From Propionibacteriaceae bacterium (GTDB lineage Bacteria > Actinomycetota > Actinomycetes > Propionibacteriales > Propionibacteriaceae), in assembly GCA_024636075.1 (NCBI GenBank), contig JAGXHS010000010.1:1-13007 (forward strand): a stretch of 13,007 nucleotides of DNA, written 5' to 3'. The translations under genes were made by a program, and so were the position numbers. The notes under the pieces were generated by a model, which saw only the letters and a list, made by a program, of their open reading frames with translations, searched no databases and had not been told where the DNA came from. Below are positions 6,944-13,007 of this stretch, in pieces. The number at the start of each line of letters is the position of its first letter. The first letter of the stretch is position 1.

Positions 6944-7017
6944 TGGAGCGGGTGCCAGGAGTTAAACCCGGGTCGCCTACGTGGAAGGTAGGTGTTCTGT
7001 CGTTGAACTACACCCGC
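6944..7017 (-). tRNA. tRNA-Gly, anticodon UCC, with unusual A19-U56 elbow
   Basis: This is a full 74-nt cloverleaf. The acceptor stem GCGGGTG pairs perfectly with CACCCGC, followed by discriminator U73 and an encoded CCA (6946-6944). The D stem is GTTC/GAAC with loop AACGACA. The anticodon stem CCTAC/GTAGG holds loop CTTCCAC, giving anticodon UCC (6985-6983), which reads GGA and GGG. The variable region is CGAC. The T stem CCGGG/CCTGG has a G51-U63 wobble, and its loop is TTTAACT. Acceptor and C35/C36 identity elements suit glycyl-tRNA synthetase. Oddity: the D loop has G18-A19 instead of G18-G19, and the T loop has T56 instead of C56, so the near-invariant G19-C56 tertiary pair becomes A19-U56. 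It could be a normal elongator with a covarying elbow, or a specialised glycine donor. Confidence 0.95.
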
Positions 7018-7027
7018 AAGATGCACG

Positions 7028-7033
7028 ACTCTA
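7028..7033 (-). promoter_or_regulatory. Extended -10 (TGC-TAGAGT) for tRNA-Gly
   Basis: On the minus strand TAGAGT, preceded by TGC (an extended -10 TGn), lies 10 nt before the first base of the mature tRNA. This places transcription initiation a few bases upstream of the tRNA 5' end. No good -35 is visible. The promoter is back to back with that of gltX. Confidence 0.5.
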
Positions 7034-7101
7034 GCAAACTGTCGCAGCAGATGATGCCCATCGAGCCGATGCGGAGATCGAGCTCCAGGGATCACTGGCG
7101 A

Positions 7102-7107
7102 TAGTCT
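7102..7107 (+). promoter_or_regulatory. -10 element TAGTCT for gltX
   Basis: TAGTCT lies 10 nt before the ATG at 7118, predicting a leader of only about 3-4 nt. The same hexamer serves glnS. No Shine-Dalgarno precedes gltX. Confidence 0.5.
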
Positions 7108-7117
7108 GGGCCGCATC

Positions 7118-8581
7118 ATGATGTCTGCTGAGCGCACCAGAGTTGCCCCTTCTCCCACCGGAGATCCGCACGTCGGAACCGCCTACATGGCGTTGTTCGA
7201 CCTTGCATGGTCCCGCCATACTGGCGGCCAGTTCGTGCTGCGGATCGAGGACACCGATCGCCACCGTCTGGTCGAGGGCAGTGAGGAGCAGATCTACGAC
7301 ACACTGCGATGGTTGGGTCTGGATCCCGAGGAGAGCCCCGAGCTGGGCGGTGTCTACGGGCCCTACCGGCAGTCGGAGAGGTTGGACACCTACCGGCCCC
7401 ATGTGGAGCAGCTGCTCGAAGATGGTCATGCCTACCATTGCTGGTGCAGCAGTGAGCGCCTCGCCGGGATGCGCGCCGAGCAGCAGCGCACCAAGTCCAG
7501 TGGCGGCTACGACAGGTTGTGCCTGGGCAAGTCCGCGCAGGAGCGGGCCGAGCTTCCGGGTTTCAGTGAGACCCCGGTGGTGCGGATGCACATCCCGGAC
7601 GACGTCTCGTTGGAGTTCGAAGATCTCATTCGGGGCACGGTGAAGGCGCCGCGTCCCGATGACCAGGTGATCCTGAAGGCGGACGGGTTCCCCACCTACC
7701 ACCTTGCCGTCGTGGTGGACGACCACCTGATGAACATCACCACGGTGGTTCGCGGCGAGGAGTGGATCAGTTCCACGCCGAAGCACGTACTGCTGTACCA
7801 GTGGCTGGGATGGGAGCCTCCGAAATTCGCCCACATGCCGCTGCTCCGCAACACCGACAAATCCAAGATCAGCAAGCGGAAGAACCCTGCCGCACGGCTG
7901 ATGTGGTTCCGCGAGCGGGGTTACCTGCCCGAAGCGTTGCGTAACTTCCTGCAGCTGCTGGCCTACCCCCCAGTCGGTGAGGACGACTCGGAGGTGGCGA
8001 GCTTCGAGGAATTCGTTGCGGCGTTCGATTGGCAGAAGGTGAACACGACCGGACCGATCTTCGACGTGAAGAAGCTGGACTGGCTCAACGGGCACTACAT
8101 TCGCCAGCTCTCGGGAACAGAGCTTTCCGCCCGCATCATCAACTTCGCTGAGGAGTCGGGTGCCTTGACCGATCCCACCGACGAGCAGGTCGCGCTGGTT
8201 GCGAGGGCGACACCGCTGATCCAGGAACGCCTCACCCTGCTCAGCGAGGCGTTGGGCAAGATCAACTTCCTTATCCGCAGTGATGACGACATTGAGATCG
8301 CCGACGACGCCCGGGCGCAGTTGAACGATGACGCTCCGCAGGTGTTGGACGCGGCCATGGCGGCGCTGGCGGAGTTGAATCCGTTCACCGCCGAGGCGAT
8401 TCAGCCACGATTGCGTGCGGTGTTGGTGGAGGGTCTGGGCATCAAACCGAAGTTCGCCTTCACGCCGCTGCGAGTTGGCATCACCGGCCAACGGGTGTCG
8501 CCTCCGCTGTTCGAGTCGATGGAGATCCTGGGCCGGAAATCGACACTTCTTCGTCTGCAGGGACTCGCCGACAGCCTGTGA
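7118..8581 (+). CDS. gltX: Glutamate--tRNA ligase (GluRS)
   Basis: This is a 487-aa class I synthetase charging tRNA-Glu with glutamate. Signature 1 is PSPTGDPHVGTAY (11-23, HVGT as the HIGH variant), followed by VLRIEDTDRHR. KISKRKNP (250-257) is the KMSKS loop. C108 and C110 with Y131 and C135 form a C-x-C...Y-x3-C pattern like the zinc site known from Glu-Q-RS. The C-terminal anticodon-binding part ends in RVSPPLFESMEILGR, as in other actinobacterial GluRS. DPHVGTAY and KISKRKNP differ from the PHVG-LVRTALFNW and KLSKRDPQ forms I recall for the common actinobacterial enzyme and look more like GluRS from Thermus/Deinococcus or Chloroflexi. With glnS beside it, the enzyme is probably discriminating (tRNA-Glu only). 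That is inference. ATG at 7121 is an alternative start. Confidence 0.97.
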   Translation: MMSAERTRVAPSPTGDPHVGTAYMALFDLAWSRHTGGQFVLRIEDTDRHRLVEGSEEQIYDTLRWLGLDPEESPELGGVYGPYRQSERLDTYRPHVEQLLEDGHAYHCWCSSERLAGMRAEQQRTKSSGGYDRLCLGKSAQERAELPGFSETPVVRMHIPDDVSLEFEDLIRGTVKAPRPDDQVILKADGFPTYHLAVVVDDHLMNITTVVRGEEWISSTPKHVLLYQWLGWEPPKFAHMPLLRNTDKSKISKRKNPAARLMWFRERGYLPEALRNFLQLLAYPPVGEDDSEVASFEEFVAAFDWQKVNTTGPIFDVKKLDWLNGHYIRQLSGTELSARIINFAEESGALTDPTDEQVALVARATPLIQERLTLLSEALGKINFLIRSDDDIEIADDARAQLNDDAPQVLDAAMAALAELNPFTAEAIQPRLRAVLVEGLGIKPKFAFTPLRVGITGQRVSPPLFESMEILGRKSTLLRLQGLADSL

Positions 8582-8623
8582 TGGAGCGCTCCCCGCGCGT
8601 CGAGCGAGAGCGCCCGAGGTTGC

Positions 8624-8629
8624 TAGTCT
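8624..8629 (+). promoter_or_regulatory. Extended -10 (TGC-TAGTCT) of leaderless glnS promoter
   Basis: TAGTCT with a TGC extension lies 7 nt before the glnS ATG at 8637, so transcription should begin at or within one base of the start codon. It lies in the 55-bp gltX-glnS gap, indicating that glnS can be transcribed separately from gltX. No Shine-Dalgarno is seen. Confidence 0.55.
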
Positions 8630-8636
8630 GACGCCC

Positions 8637-10325
8637 ATGACTGAAAGTCCCGCCGGTGCCAATGACTTCATTCGCGATGTCGTTCGCAGCGACGTCGAGC
8701 AGGGCACCTACGGCGGGCGGGTGCAGACCCGGTTTCCTCCGGAACCCAATGGCTACCTGCACATCGGCCATGCCAAGGCAATCGTGCAGAACTTCGGAGT
8801 TGCGCAGGATTTCGGCGGACTGTGCAACCTGCGTCTTGATGACACCAACCCGGACACCGAGGAGACCCAGTACGTCGCCTCGATCAAGGACGACATCGGC
8901 TGGCTCGGCTACCACCCCGCTGTGACGGTGCACGCATCCGACTATTTCGAGACGCTCTACCTGTGGGCCGAGCACCTGATCGACCAAGGCCTCGCCTACG
9001 TCGACGACCAGGACGGCGACACCCTCTCCGTCCAGCGCGGCGGATACGGCAAGCCGGGGATCGAATCCCCGTACCGAAACCGGCCCGCGGCGGAGAGTCT
9101 CGAACTGCTGCGCAGGATGAAGGCCGGCGACTTCCCTGACGGCTCGCGCTGCCTGCGCGCCAAAATCGACATGCAGGCCGAGAACATGTGGCTGCGCGAT
9201 CCGGTGATGTACCGGATCCGCCATGCCGTGCACCACAACACCGGCGACCGCTGGTGCATCTACCCGACCTACGACTGGGCCCACGGCCAGTCCGACGCGA
9301 TCGAAGGGGTCACCCACTCTCTCTGCACGCTGGAGTTCGAATCCCACCGCCCGTTGTACGACTGGTTCCTGTCGAAGCTGCCGCTGGGTCACACCGCCCC
9401 CAAGCAGCGCGAGTTTGCCCGCCTGGAGCTGACCCACACCATCACCAGCAAGCGACGGCTGAAGAAGCTCGTCGACGATCAGCTGGTGACCAGCTGGGAC
9501 GATCCGCGGATGCCCACGCTGCGGGGGTTGCGCCGCCGGGGCTATCCGTCGGCGGCCATCCGTGACTTCTGCACCTCCATCGGCGCCACCAAGACCAACT
9601 CCCGACACGCCATCGAAGAACTCGAATCCTTCGTGCGTCGCGAGCTGAACACCACGGCGCAGCGCAGGATGGCGGTGCTGCATCCGCTGAAGCTGACGAT
9701 CACCACCTGGCCAACCGACGAGCAGGGCAACCCCGTGGTGGAGCATTTCGAGCTGAGCAACAATCCTGAGAACTCCGAGGACGGAACCCGTCGGGTCGCC
9801 TTCAGCGGGGAGCTCTTCATCGAACGCGACGACTTCGCAGAGGTCCCACCGTCGAAGTTCTTCCGGCTCTCCCCGGGTAGAGAGGTACGCCTTCGAGGCG
9901 CCTACCTCGTCACCGCCACCGATGTGGTGAAAGACGACGACGGCAACGTGGTCGAGGTGCTGGCAACGCACGACCCGGCATCGAAGGGGGGCAACTCGCC
10001 CGACGGTCGCAAGGTGAAATCCACCATGCACTGGGTGTCCGCGGCACACGCCACCACGGCGGAGGTTGCTCTCTATGAGCGACTCTTCACTGCCGAAGTG
10101 CCGGGCGACGAAACCGGAGAGCCGCTGGACGACCTGAACCCCGAGTCGCGCACGCTTTTGACCAACTGCAAGGTCGAGGCCGCCATGGCCGGCACGGCTC
10201 CGGGCGAGGTGGTGCAGTTCGAACGCCTCGGCTACTTCGCCGCAGACGCTCAACAGGCGCTGCTCTTCCACCGCACGGTGGGGTTGCGCGACGAGTGGGC
10301 CAACATCAAGAAGCGCAACCGATGA
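8637..10325 (+). CDS. glnS: Glutamine--tRNA ligase (GlnRS)
   Basis: This 562-aa class I synthetase charges tRNA-Gln directly with glutamine. Signatures are TRFPPEPNGYLHIGHAKAI with HIGH at 42-45, NLRLDDTNPDTEETQYV (64-80), YPTYDWAHGQSDAIEGVTHSL (209-229) in the amino-acid site, and a KMSKS equivalent TITSKRRLKK (268-277). The two-barrel anticodon-binding region follows, and the protein ends in RTVGLRDEWANIKK, as in proteobacterial GlnRS, without a YqeY-like fusion. The open frame extends to 8415 but overlaps gltX; the ATG at 8637 begins normal GlnRS sequence. Many actinobacteria lack GlnRS and make Gln-tRNA by the GatCAB amidotransferase, so its presence is notable. Confidence 0.97.
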   Translation: MTESPAGANDFIRDVVRSDVEQGTYGGRVQTRFPPEPNGYLHIGHAKAIVQNFGVAQDFGGLCNLRLDDTNPDTEETQYVASIKDDIGWLGYHPAVTVHASDYFETLYLWAEHLIDQGLAYVDDQDGDTLSVQRGGYGKPGIESPYRNRPAAESLELLRRMKAGDFPDGSRCLRAKIDMQAENMWLRDPVMYRIRHAVHHNTGDRWCIYPTYDWAHGQSDAIEGVTHSLCTLEFESHRPLYDWFLSKLPLGHTAPKQREFARLELTHTITSKRRLKKLVDDQLVTSWDDPRMPTLRGLRRRGYPSAAIRDFCTSIGATKTNSRHAIEELESFVRRELNTTAQRRMAVLHPLKLTITTWPTDEQGNPVVEHFELSNNPENSEDGTRRVAFSGELFIERDDFAEVPPSKFFRLSPGREVRLRGAYLVTATDVVKDDDGNVVEVLATHDPASKGGNSPDGRKVKSTMHWVSAAHATTAEVALYERLFTAEVPGDETGEPLDDLNPESRTLLTNCKVEAAMAGTAPGEVVQFERLGYFAADAQQALLFHRTVGLRDEWANIKKRNR

Positions 10326-10338
10326 GGCTGCACGGCGG

Positions 10339-10350
10339 CGGGTGTACCCG
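10339..10350 (+). terminator. Weak hairpin after glnS
   Basis: CGGG-TGTA-CCCG, 14 nt after the glnS stop, is followed by ATTTGT. The 4-bp GC stem and the poor T-run make this at best a weak intrinsic terminator. Confidence 0.25.
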
Positions 10351-10520
10351 ATTTGTGGCCGATTGGCAGCTGTGACAGGATAGTCGGGTTGCTCCAAAGG
10401 GAGTCGCGGCGGGCGGCGTCGACTATGTGACTAGACATCACATGCTCACTGATGCCCTCGCACGACACTCGGCGCGGGTCTGACGATCCGGCGAGGACGC
10501 GAACCACTGGCAGGATTTGG

Positions 10521-10526
10521 TAGTTT
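10521..10526 (+). promoter_or_regulatory. Candidate extended -10 (TGG-TAGTTT) for the S10 operon
   Basis: TAGTTT with a TGG extension lies 165 nt upstream of the rpsJ GTG. A start near 10533 would give a leader of about 159 nt that includes two stem-loops. No -35 consensus is seen. The 366-bp glnS-rpsJ region otherwise holds an imperfect-centre inverted repeat at 10425-10443 and no credible gene. Confidence 0.4.
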
Positions 10527-10541
10527 GCGCGGTCCGAGCCG

Positions 10542-10594
10542 GAGCGACACGCCCGACCGCGGGGGTCGCTCGAAGGCAAGGGGAATCCCTTGTC
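10542..10594 (+). promoter_or_regulatory. Structured 5' leader of the S10 operon (two stem-loops)
   Basis: Stem-loop 1 (10542-10571) pairs GAGCGAC with GTCGCTC, with an inner CCCG/CGGG stem and an ACCG loop. Stem-loop 2 (10575-10594) pairs CAAGGG with CCCTTG around a GAAT loop, extended by G-U and G-C pairs. A TTTT lies at 10601-10604. Ribosomal operons are often autoregulated through such leaders; whether this one is cannot be told from sequence, and I do not recognise a known leader class. Confidence 0.45.
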
Positions 10595-10691
10595 GGAGAG
10601 TTTTGAAAGAGCCAGGAAGGTGCTCCTTGGGGCACAAATATGCGACTGGGGACAGACACGTTCCCAGGTTGGACGAGTAGAAGGAAGAACT

Positions 10692-11003
10692 GTGGCCGGA
10701 CAGAAGATCCGCATCAGGCTCCGGGCCTATGACCATGAGGTCATTGACTCGTCGGCGCGCAAAATCGTCGACACGGTGACCCGCACAGGTGCCAAGGTTG
10801 CCGGCCCCGTGCCGTTGCCGACCGAAAAGAACGTGTTCTGCGTGATCCGTTCGCCCCACAAGTACAAGGACAGCCGCGAGCACTTCGAGATGCGCACCCA
10901 CAAGCGGCTCATCGACATCCTCGATCCCACCCCCAAGACGGTTGATTCGCTGATGCGTCTCGACCTGCCGGCCGGGGTTGACATCGAGATCAAGCTTCCG
11001 TGA
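10692..11003 (+). CDS. rpsJ: 30S ribosomal protein S10
   Basis: This encodes 103 aa, the normal length of S10, a 30S head protein that also acts as NusE in antitermination. Start GTG 10692 is preceded by AAGGAAG (10681-10687) at good spacing. Family sequence is clear: QKIRIRLRAYDHEVIDSSA, GPVPLPTEKNVFCVIRSPH, the SREHFEMRTHKRLIDI loop, and a VDIEIKL end. A TTG-initiated in-frame extension upstream to 10590 is not part of the protein, because S10 begins at AGQKIRIRL. It is the first gene of the S10 operon. Its stop overlaps a GTG that could start rplC. Confidence 0.98.
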   Translation: MAGQKIRIRLRAYDHEVIDSSARKIVDTVTRTGAKVAGPVPLPTEKNVFCVIRSPHKYKDSREHFEMRTHKRLIDILDPTPKTVDSLMRLDLPAGVDIEIKLP

Positions 11004-11014
11004 GGTCTGCTGAC

Positions 11015-11674
11015 ATGAATACCGAACGCAAAGTGAAAGGCGTGCTGGGCACCAAGCTCGGCATGACCCAGCTTTGGGACGACAACAACAAGGTCGTCCC
11101 CGTCACCGTGATCCAGGCCGGGCCCTGTGTGGTGACTCAGGTCCGTACCCCCGAGGCTGACGGCTACAACGCCGTGCAGCTCGGTTTCGGTGCGGTCAAA
11201 GCCAAGAAGGTGACGAAGCCCGCTGCCGGTCATTTCGACCGGGCAGGTGTCACCCCGCGCAAGCACCTGCTGGAACTGCGCACCGCGGACGCCTCCGAGT
11301 ACACCCTCGGCCAGGAGGTCACCGCGGAGGCGTTCGCCGCCACCGAGGTGGTCGACGTGACAGGTGTCAGCAAGGGCAAAGGCACCGCCGGCGTGATGAA
11401 GCGCCACGGCTTCTCCGGTCTGCGCGCCAGCCACGGCGTGCACCGCAAGCACCGTTCACCCGGTTCCATTGGTGGCTGCGCCACCCCCGGCCGTGTGTTC
11501 AAGGGTCTGCGGATGGCCGGACGCATGGGTGTCGACAAGGTGACTGTGCAGAATCTGACCGTGCATGCGGTCGACGCCGAGCGCGGCCTGATCCTGGTCC
11601 GCGGTGCGGTCCCGGGAGCAAAGGGTTCGCTGGTCGTCGTTCGCAGCGCCGCCAAGAAGGGTGATGTGGCATGA
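11015..11674 (+). CDS. rplC: 50S ribosomal protein L3
   Basis: This encodes 219 aa from ATG 11015 (MNTERKVKGVLGTKLGMTQ), preceded by GAGG at 11002-11005. L3 is an early 23S rRNA-binding protein near the peptidyl transferase centre. Diagnostic segments are GVLGTKLGMTQLW, GVSKGKGTAGVMKRHGF, and HRSPGSIGGCATPGRVFKG, which has the actinobacterial GGCATP form, then MAGRMGVDKVTVQNL and LILVRGAVPG. A GTG at 11000, overlapping the rpsJ stop, would add five residues and is possible by coupling; the ATG gives a length closer to relatives. The gene overlaps rplD by 4 nt (ATGA). Confidence 0.97.
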   Translation: MNTERKVKGVLGTKLGMTQLWDDNNKVVPVTVIQAGPCVVTQVRTPEADGYNAVQLGFGAVKAKKVTKPAAGHFDRAGVTPRKHLLELRTADASEYTLGQEVTAEAFAATEVVDVTGVSKGKGTAGVMKRHGFSGLRASHGVHRKHRSPGSIGGCATPGRVFKGLRMAGRMGVDKVTVQNLTVHAVDAERGLILVRGAVPGAKGSLVVVRSAAKKGDVA

Positions 11675-12378
11675 ACGAGTCCATGACCATTGACGTGTTG
11701 GACACCGAGGGCAACAAGTCCGGCTCGGCCGAACTGCCCGGTGAGCTGTTCGACGTCCAGACCAACATTCCGCTGATCCACCAGGTAGTTGTGGCCCAGC
11801 AGGCAGCCGCTCGTCAGGGCACCCACTCCACGAAAACTCGTGGCGAGGTGCGCGGTGGTGGCGCCAAGCCGTGGCGCCAGAAGGGCACCGGTCGCGCCCG
11901 CCATGGCTCCCGGCGCGCGCCGCAGTGGACCGGCGGTGGCGTCGTCCACGGCCCAACGCCGCGCAGCTACGCCCAGCGCACCCCGAAGAAGATGGTGTCC
12001 GCCGCCTTGCGTGGCGCGCTGTCCGACCGGGCGCGCGACGGCAAGGTCTTCGTTCTGGACGCGGTCGTGAGCGGTGAGGCCCCGTCCACCAAGGCAGCAC
12101 TGGCCACCCTGAACACCATCAGCGACGTCAGCAAGACCTTGGTGGTGCTGGAACGGCACGATGACGTCGCCTGGTTGAGCTTGCGCAACGCCGCGAACGT
12201 GCACGCGCTCGCCGTCGACCAGCTGAACGCCTACGACGTGCTGGTCAACGACACGGTGGTGTTCACCGCCGGGGCACTTGAGACCTATGTCGCCGGACCG
12301 AGCAAGGGGAAATCCGCCAAGGCTGTCGCCACTGAGAGCGAAGCTGTGGCTGAAGATGAGAAGGAGTCGAGCAAGTGA
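11671..12378 (+). CDS. rplD: 50S ribosomal protein L4
   Basis: This encodes 235 aa. L4 binds 23S rRNA domain I and lines the exit tunnel; in some bacteria it also represses its own operon. The tunnel loop is clear: GGGAKPWRQKGTGRARHGSR (residues 62-81) then APQWTGGGVVHGPTPRSY. A C-terminal tail of about 25 residues (SKGKSAKAVATESEA then VAEDEKESSK), rich in Ala, Lys and Glu, extends beyond the conserved domain, so the protein is slightly long for the family. The ATG overlaps the rplC stop as ATGA. M5 at 11683 is a less likely start. Confidence 0.97.
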   Translation: MNESMTIDVLDTEGNKSGSAELPGELFDVQTNIPLIHQVVVAQQAAARQGTHSTKTRGEVRGGGAKPWRQKGTGRARHGSRRAPQWTGGGVVHGPTPRSYAQRTPKKMVSAALRGALSDRARDGKVFVLDAVVSGEAPSTKAALATLNTISDVSKTLVVLERHDDVAWLSLRNAANVHALAVDQLNAYDVLVNDTVVFTAGALETYVAGPSKGKSAKAVATESEAVAEDEKESSK

Positions 12379-12683
12379 GCGACATCAAGATTCGCGACCC
12401 GCGCGACATCCTCCTCGCCCCCGTGGTGAGCGAGAAGAGCTATAGCCTGCTGGACGAGAACAAGTACACCTTCCTCGTGTCCCCGCAGGCCAACAAGACC
12501 GAGATCAAGATAGCCGTCGAGCAGATCTTCAACGTCAAAGTGCTCTCGGTGAACACGATCAACCGACAGGGCAAGACCCGTCGTACCCGCTTCGGCCTGG
12601 GCAAGCGCAGTGACACCAAGCGTGCCATTGTCACCGTCGCCGAAGGTCAGCGGATCGACATCTTCGCCGGACCGGCCTCCTGA
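12375..12683 (+). CDS. rplW: 50S ribosomal protein L23
   Basis: This encodes 102 aa. L23 sits at the exit of the peptide tunnel and docks trigger factor and SRP. Family sequence: RDILLAPVVSEKSYSLLDENKYTFLV, NKTEIKIAVEQIFNVKVLSVNT, then a basic loop GKTRRTRFGLGKRSDTKRAIV. Start GTG 12375 overlaps the rplD stop (GTGA) and is preceded by AAGGAG at 12361-12366, a strong ribosome binding site inside the end of rplD. Confidence 0.97.
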   Translation: MSDIKIRDPRDILLAPVVSEKSYSLLDENKYTFLVSPQANKTEIKIAVEQIFNVKVLSVNTINRQGKTRRTRFGLGKRSDTKRAIVTVAEGQRIDIFAGPAS

Positions 12684-12714
12684 GGCCCCGGACCAGGACA
12701 GGGACTAGAACCTC

Positions 12715-13007
12715 ATGGGTATTCGTAAGTACAAGCCAACTACTCCGGGCCGTCGTGGCTCCAGTGTGGCGGACTTTGTGGAGGTGACGCGGACGACTCC
12801 GGAGAAGTCGCTGACTGCGTCGAAGCCGAAGACCGGTGGCCGCAACAACTCGGGCCGCATCACCACCCGTCACATCGGTGGTGGCCACAAGCAGGCCTAC
12901 CGGATCGTCGACTTCAAGCGCTACGACAAGGACGGCGTGCCGGCGAAGGTCGCTCACATCGAGTACGACCCCAACCGCACGGCGCGCATCGCGCTCCTGC
13001 ACTACGC
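12715..13007 (+). CDS. rplB: 50S ribosomal protein L2, partial
   Basis: The first 97 codons of L2 are present; the gene runs off the right edge. L2 is needed for subunit association and peptidyl transferase assembly. The sequence MGIRKYKPTTPGRRGSSVAD, then GGRNNSGRITTRHIGGGHKQ and a YDPNRTARIALLHY end, is the standard N-terminal half of the RNA-binding domain. It starts at ATG 12715, 31 bp after rplW; the upstream AGGGAC is a weak, rather distant ribosome binding site. Gene order rpsJ-rplC-rplD-rplW-rplB is the canonical S10 operon. Confidence 0.97.
   Translation, partial: MGIRKYKPTTPGRRGSSVADFVEVTRTTPEKSLTASKPKTGGRNNSGRITTRHIGGGHKQAYRIVDFKRYDKDGVPAKVAHIEYDPNRTARIALLHY

Noticed and set aside
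8415..8636. Upstream extension of GlnRS
   Set aside because: It overlaps gltX in another frame and has no GlnRS similarity; normal GlnRS sequence starts just after the ATG at 8637.
7031..8707. 558-aa ORF antisense to gltX
   Set aside because: It is a shadow of a high-GC gene; gltX on the other strand is unambiguous.
8481..10397. 638-aa ORF antisense to glnS
   Set aside because: It is a shadow frame with no recognisable domain; glnS is certain on the other strand.
10590..10691. In-frame N-terminal extension of S10 starting at TTG 10590
   Set aside because: S10 homologues begin at AGQKIRIRL; the GTG at 10692 has a good ribosome binding site, and the extension overlaps the leader stem-loop.
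1..13007. CRISPR array, insertion sequence or prophage
   Set aside because: I saw no regularly spaced repeats, transposase motifs or terminal repeats on either strand.

Overview
The window comes from a high-GC Gram-positive bacterium (Actinomycetota). Evidence: GC-rich codon use, GTG starts, actinobacterial-type ribosomal proteins, promoters of the form TAGnnT sitting directly on start codons (leaderless genes), and a secreted-protein family that I know only from actinobacteria. A member of the Propionibacteriales is plausible but is an inference, not something I can prove here.

Layout. (1) 1-909, minus: N-terminal third of a large PLD-nuclease/DEAD-helicase protein, cut by the window edge. 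(2) 973-1545, minus: NADPH-dependent FMN reductase. (3) 1803-2367, plus: a proline-rich TM2-domain membrane protein whose reading frame is broken by one extra C in a C5 run. (4) 2382-3835, minus: a two-gene unit, lipoprotein followed by an overlapping secreted protein. (5) 4043-4561, plus: flavin reductase-domain protein. (6) 4596-6884, minus: treY, maltooligosyl trehalose synthase, with a tRNA-Gly(UCC) gene upstream on the same strand. (7) 7118-10325, plus: gltX and glnS, two class I aminoacyl-tRNA synthetases in tandem. (8) 10692 to the right edge, plus: start of the S10 ribosomal protein operon (rpsJ-rplC-rplD-rplW-rplB), preceded by a 366-bp region with a candidate promoter and two stem-loops.

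How they fit together. The right half is translation: charging of tRNA-Glu and tRNA-Gln, a glycine tRNA, and ribosomal proteins. The left half is accessory: nucleic-acid processing or defence, flavin enzymes, envelope proteins and trehalose synthesis. The most interesting single item is the tRNA-Gly. The near-universal G19-C56 elbow pair is replaced by an apparently compensatory A19-U56 pair, in a UCC isoacceptor, which recalls the non-proteinogenic glycine tRNAs of staphylococci used for cell-wall bridges. Other points of note are the leaderless promoters shared by four genes, a GluRS that looks unlike the common actinobacterial type sitting beside a GlnRS (patchy in actinobacteria), and the broken TM2 gene.
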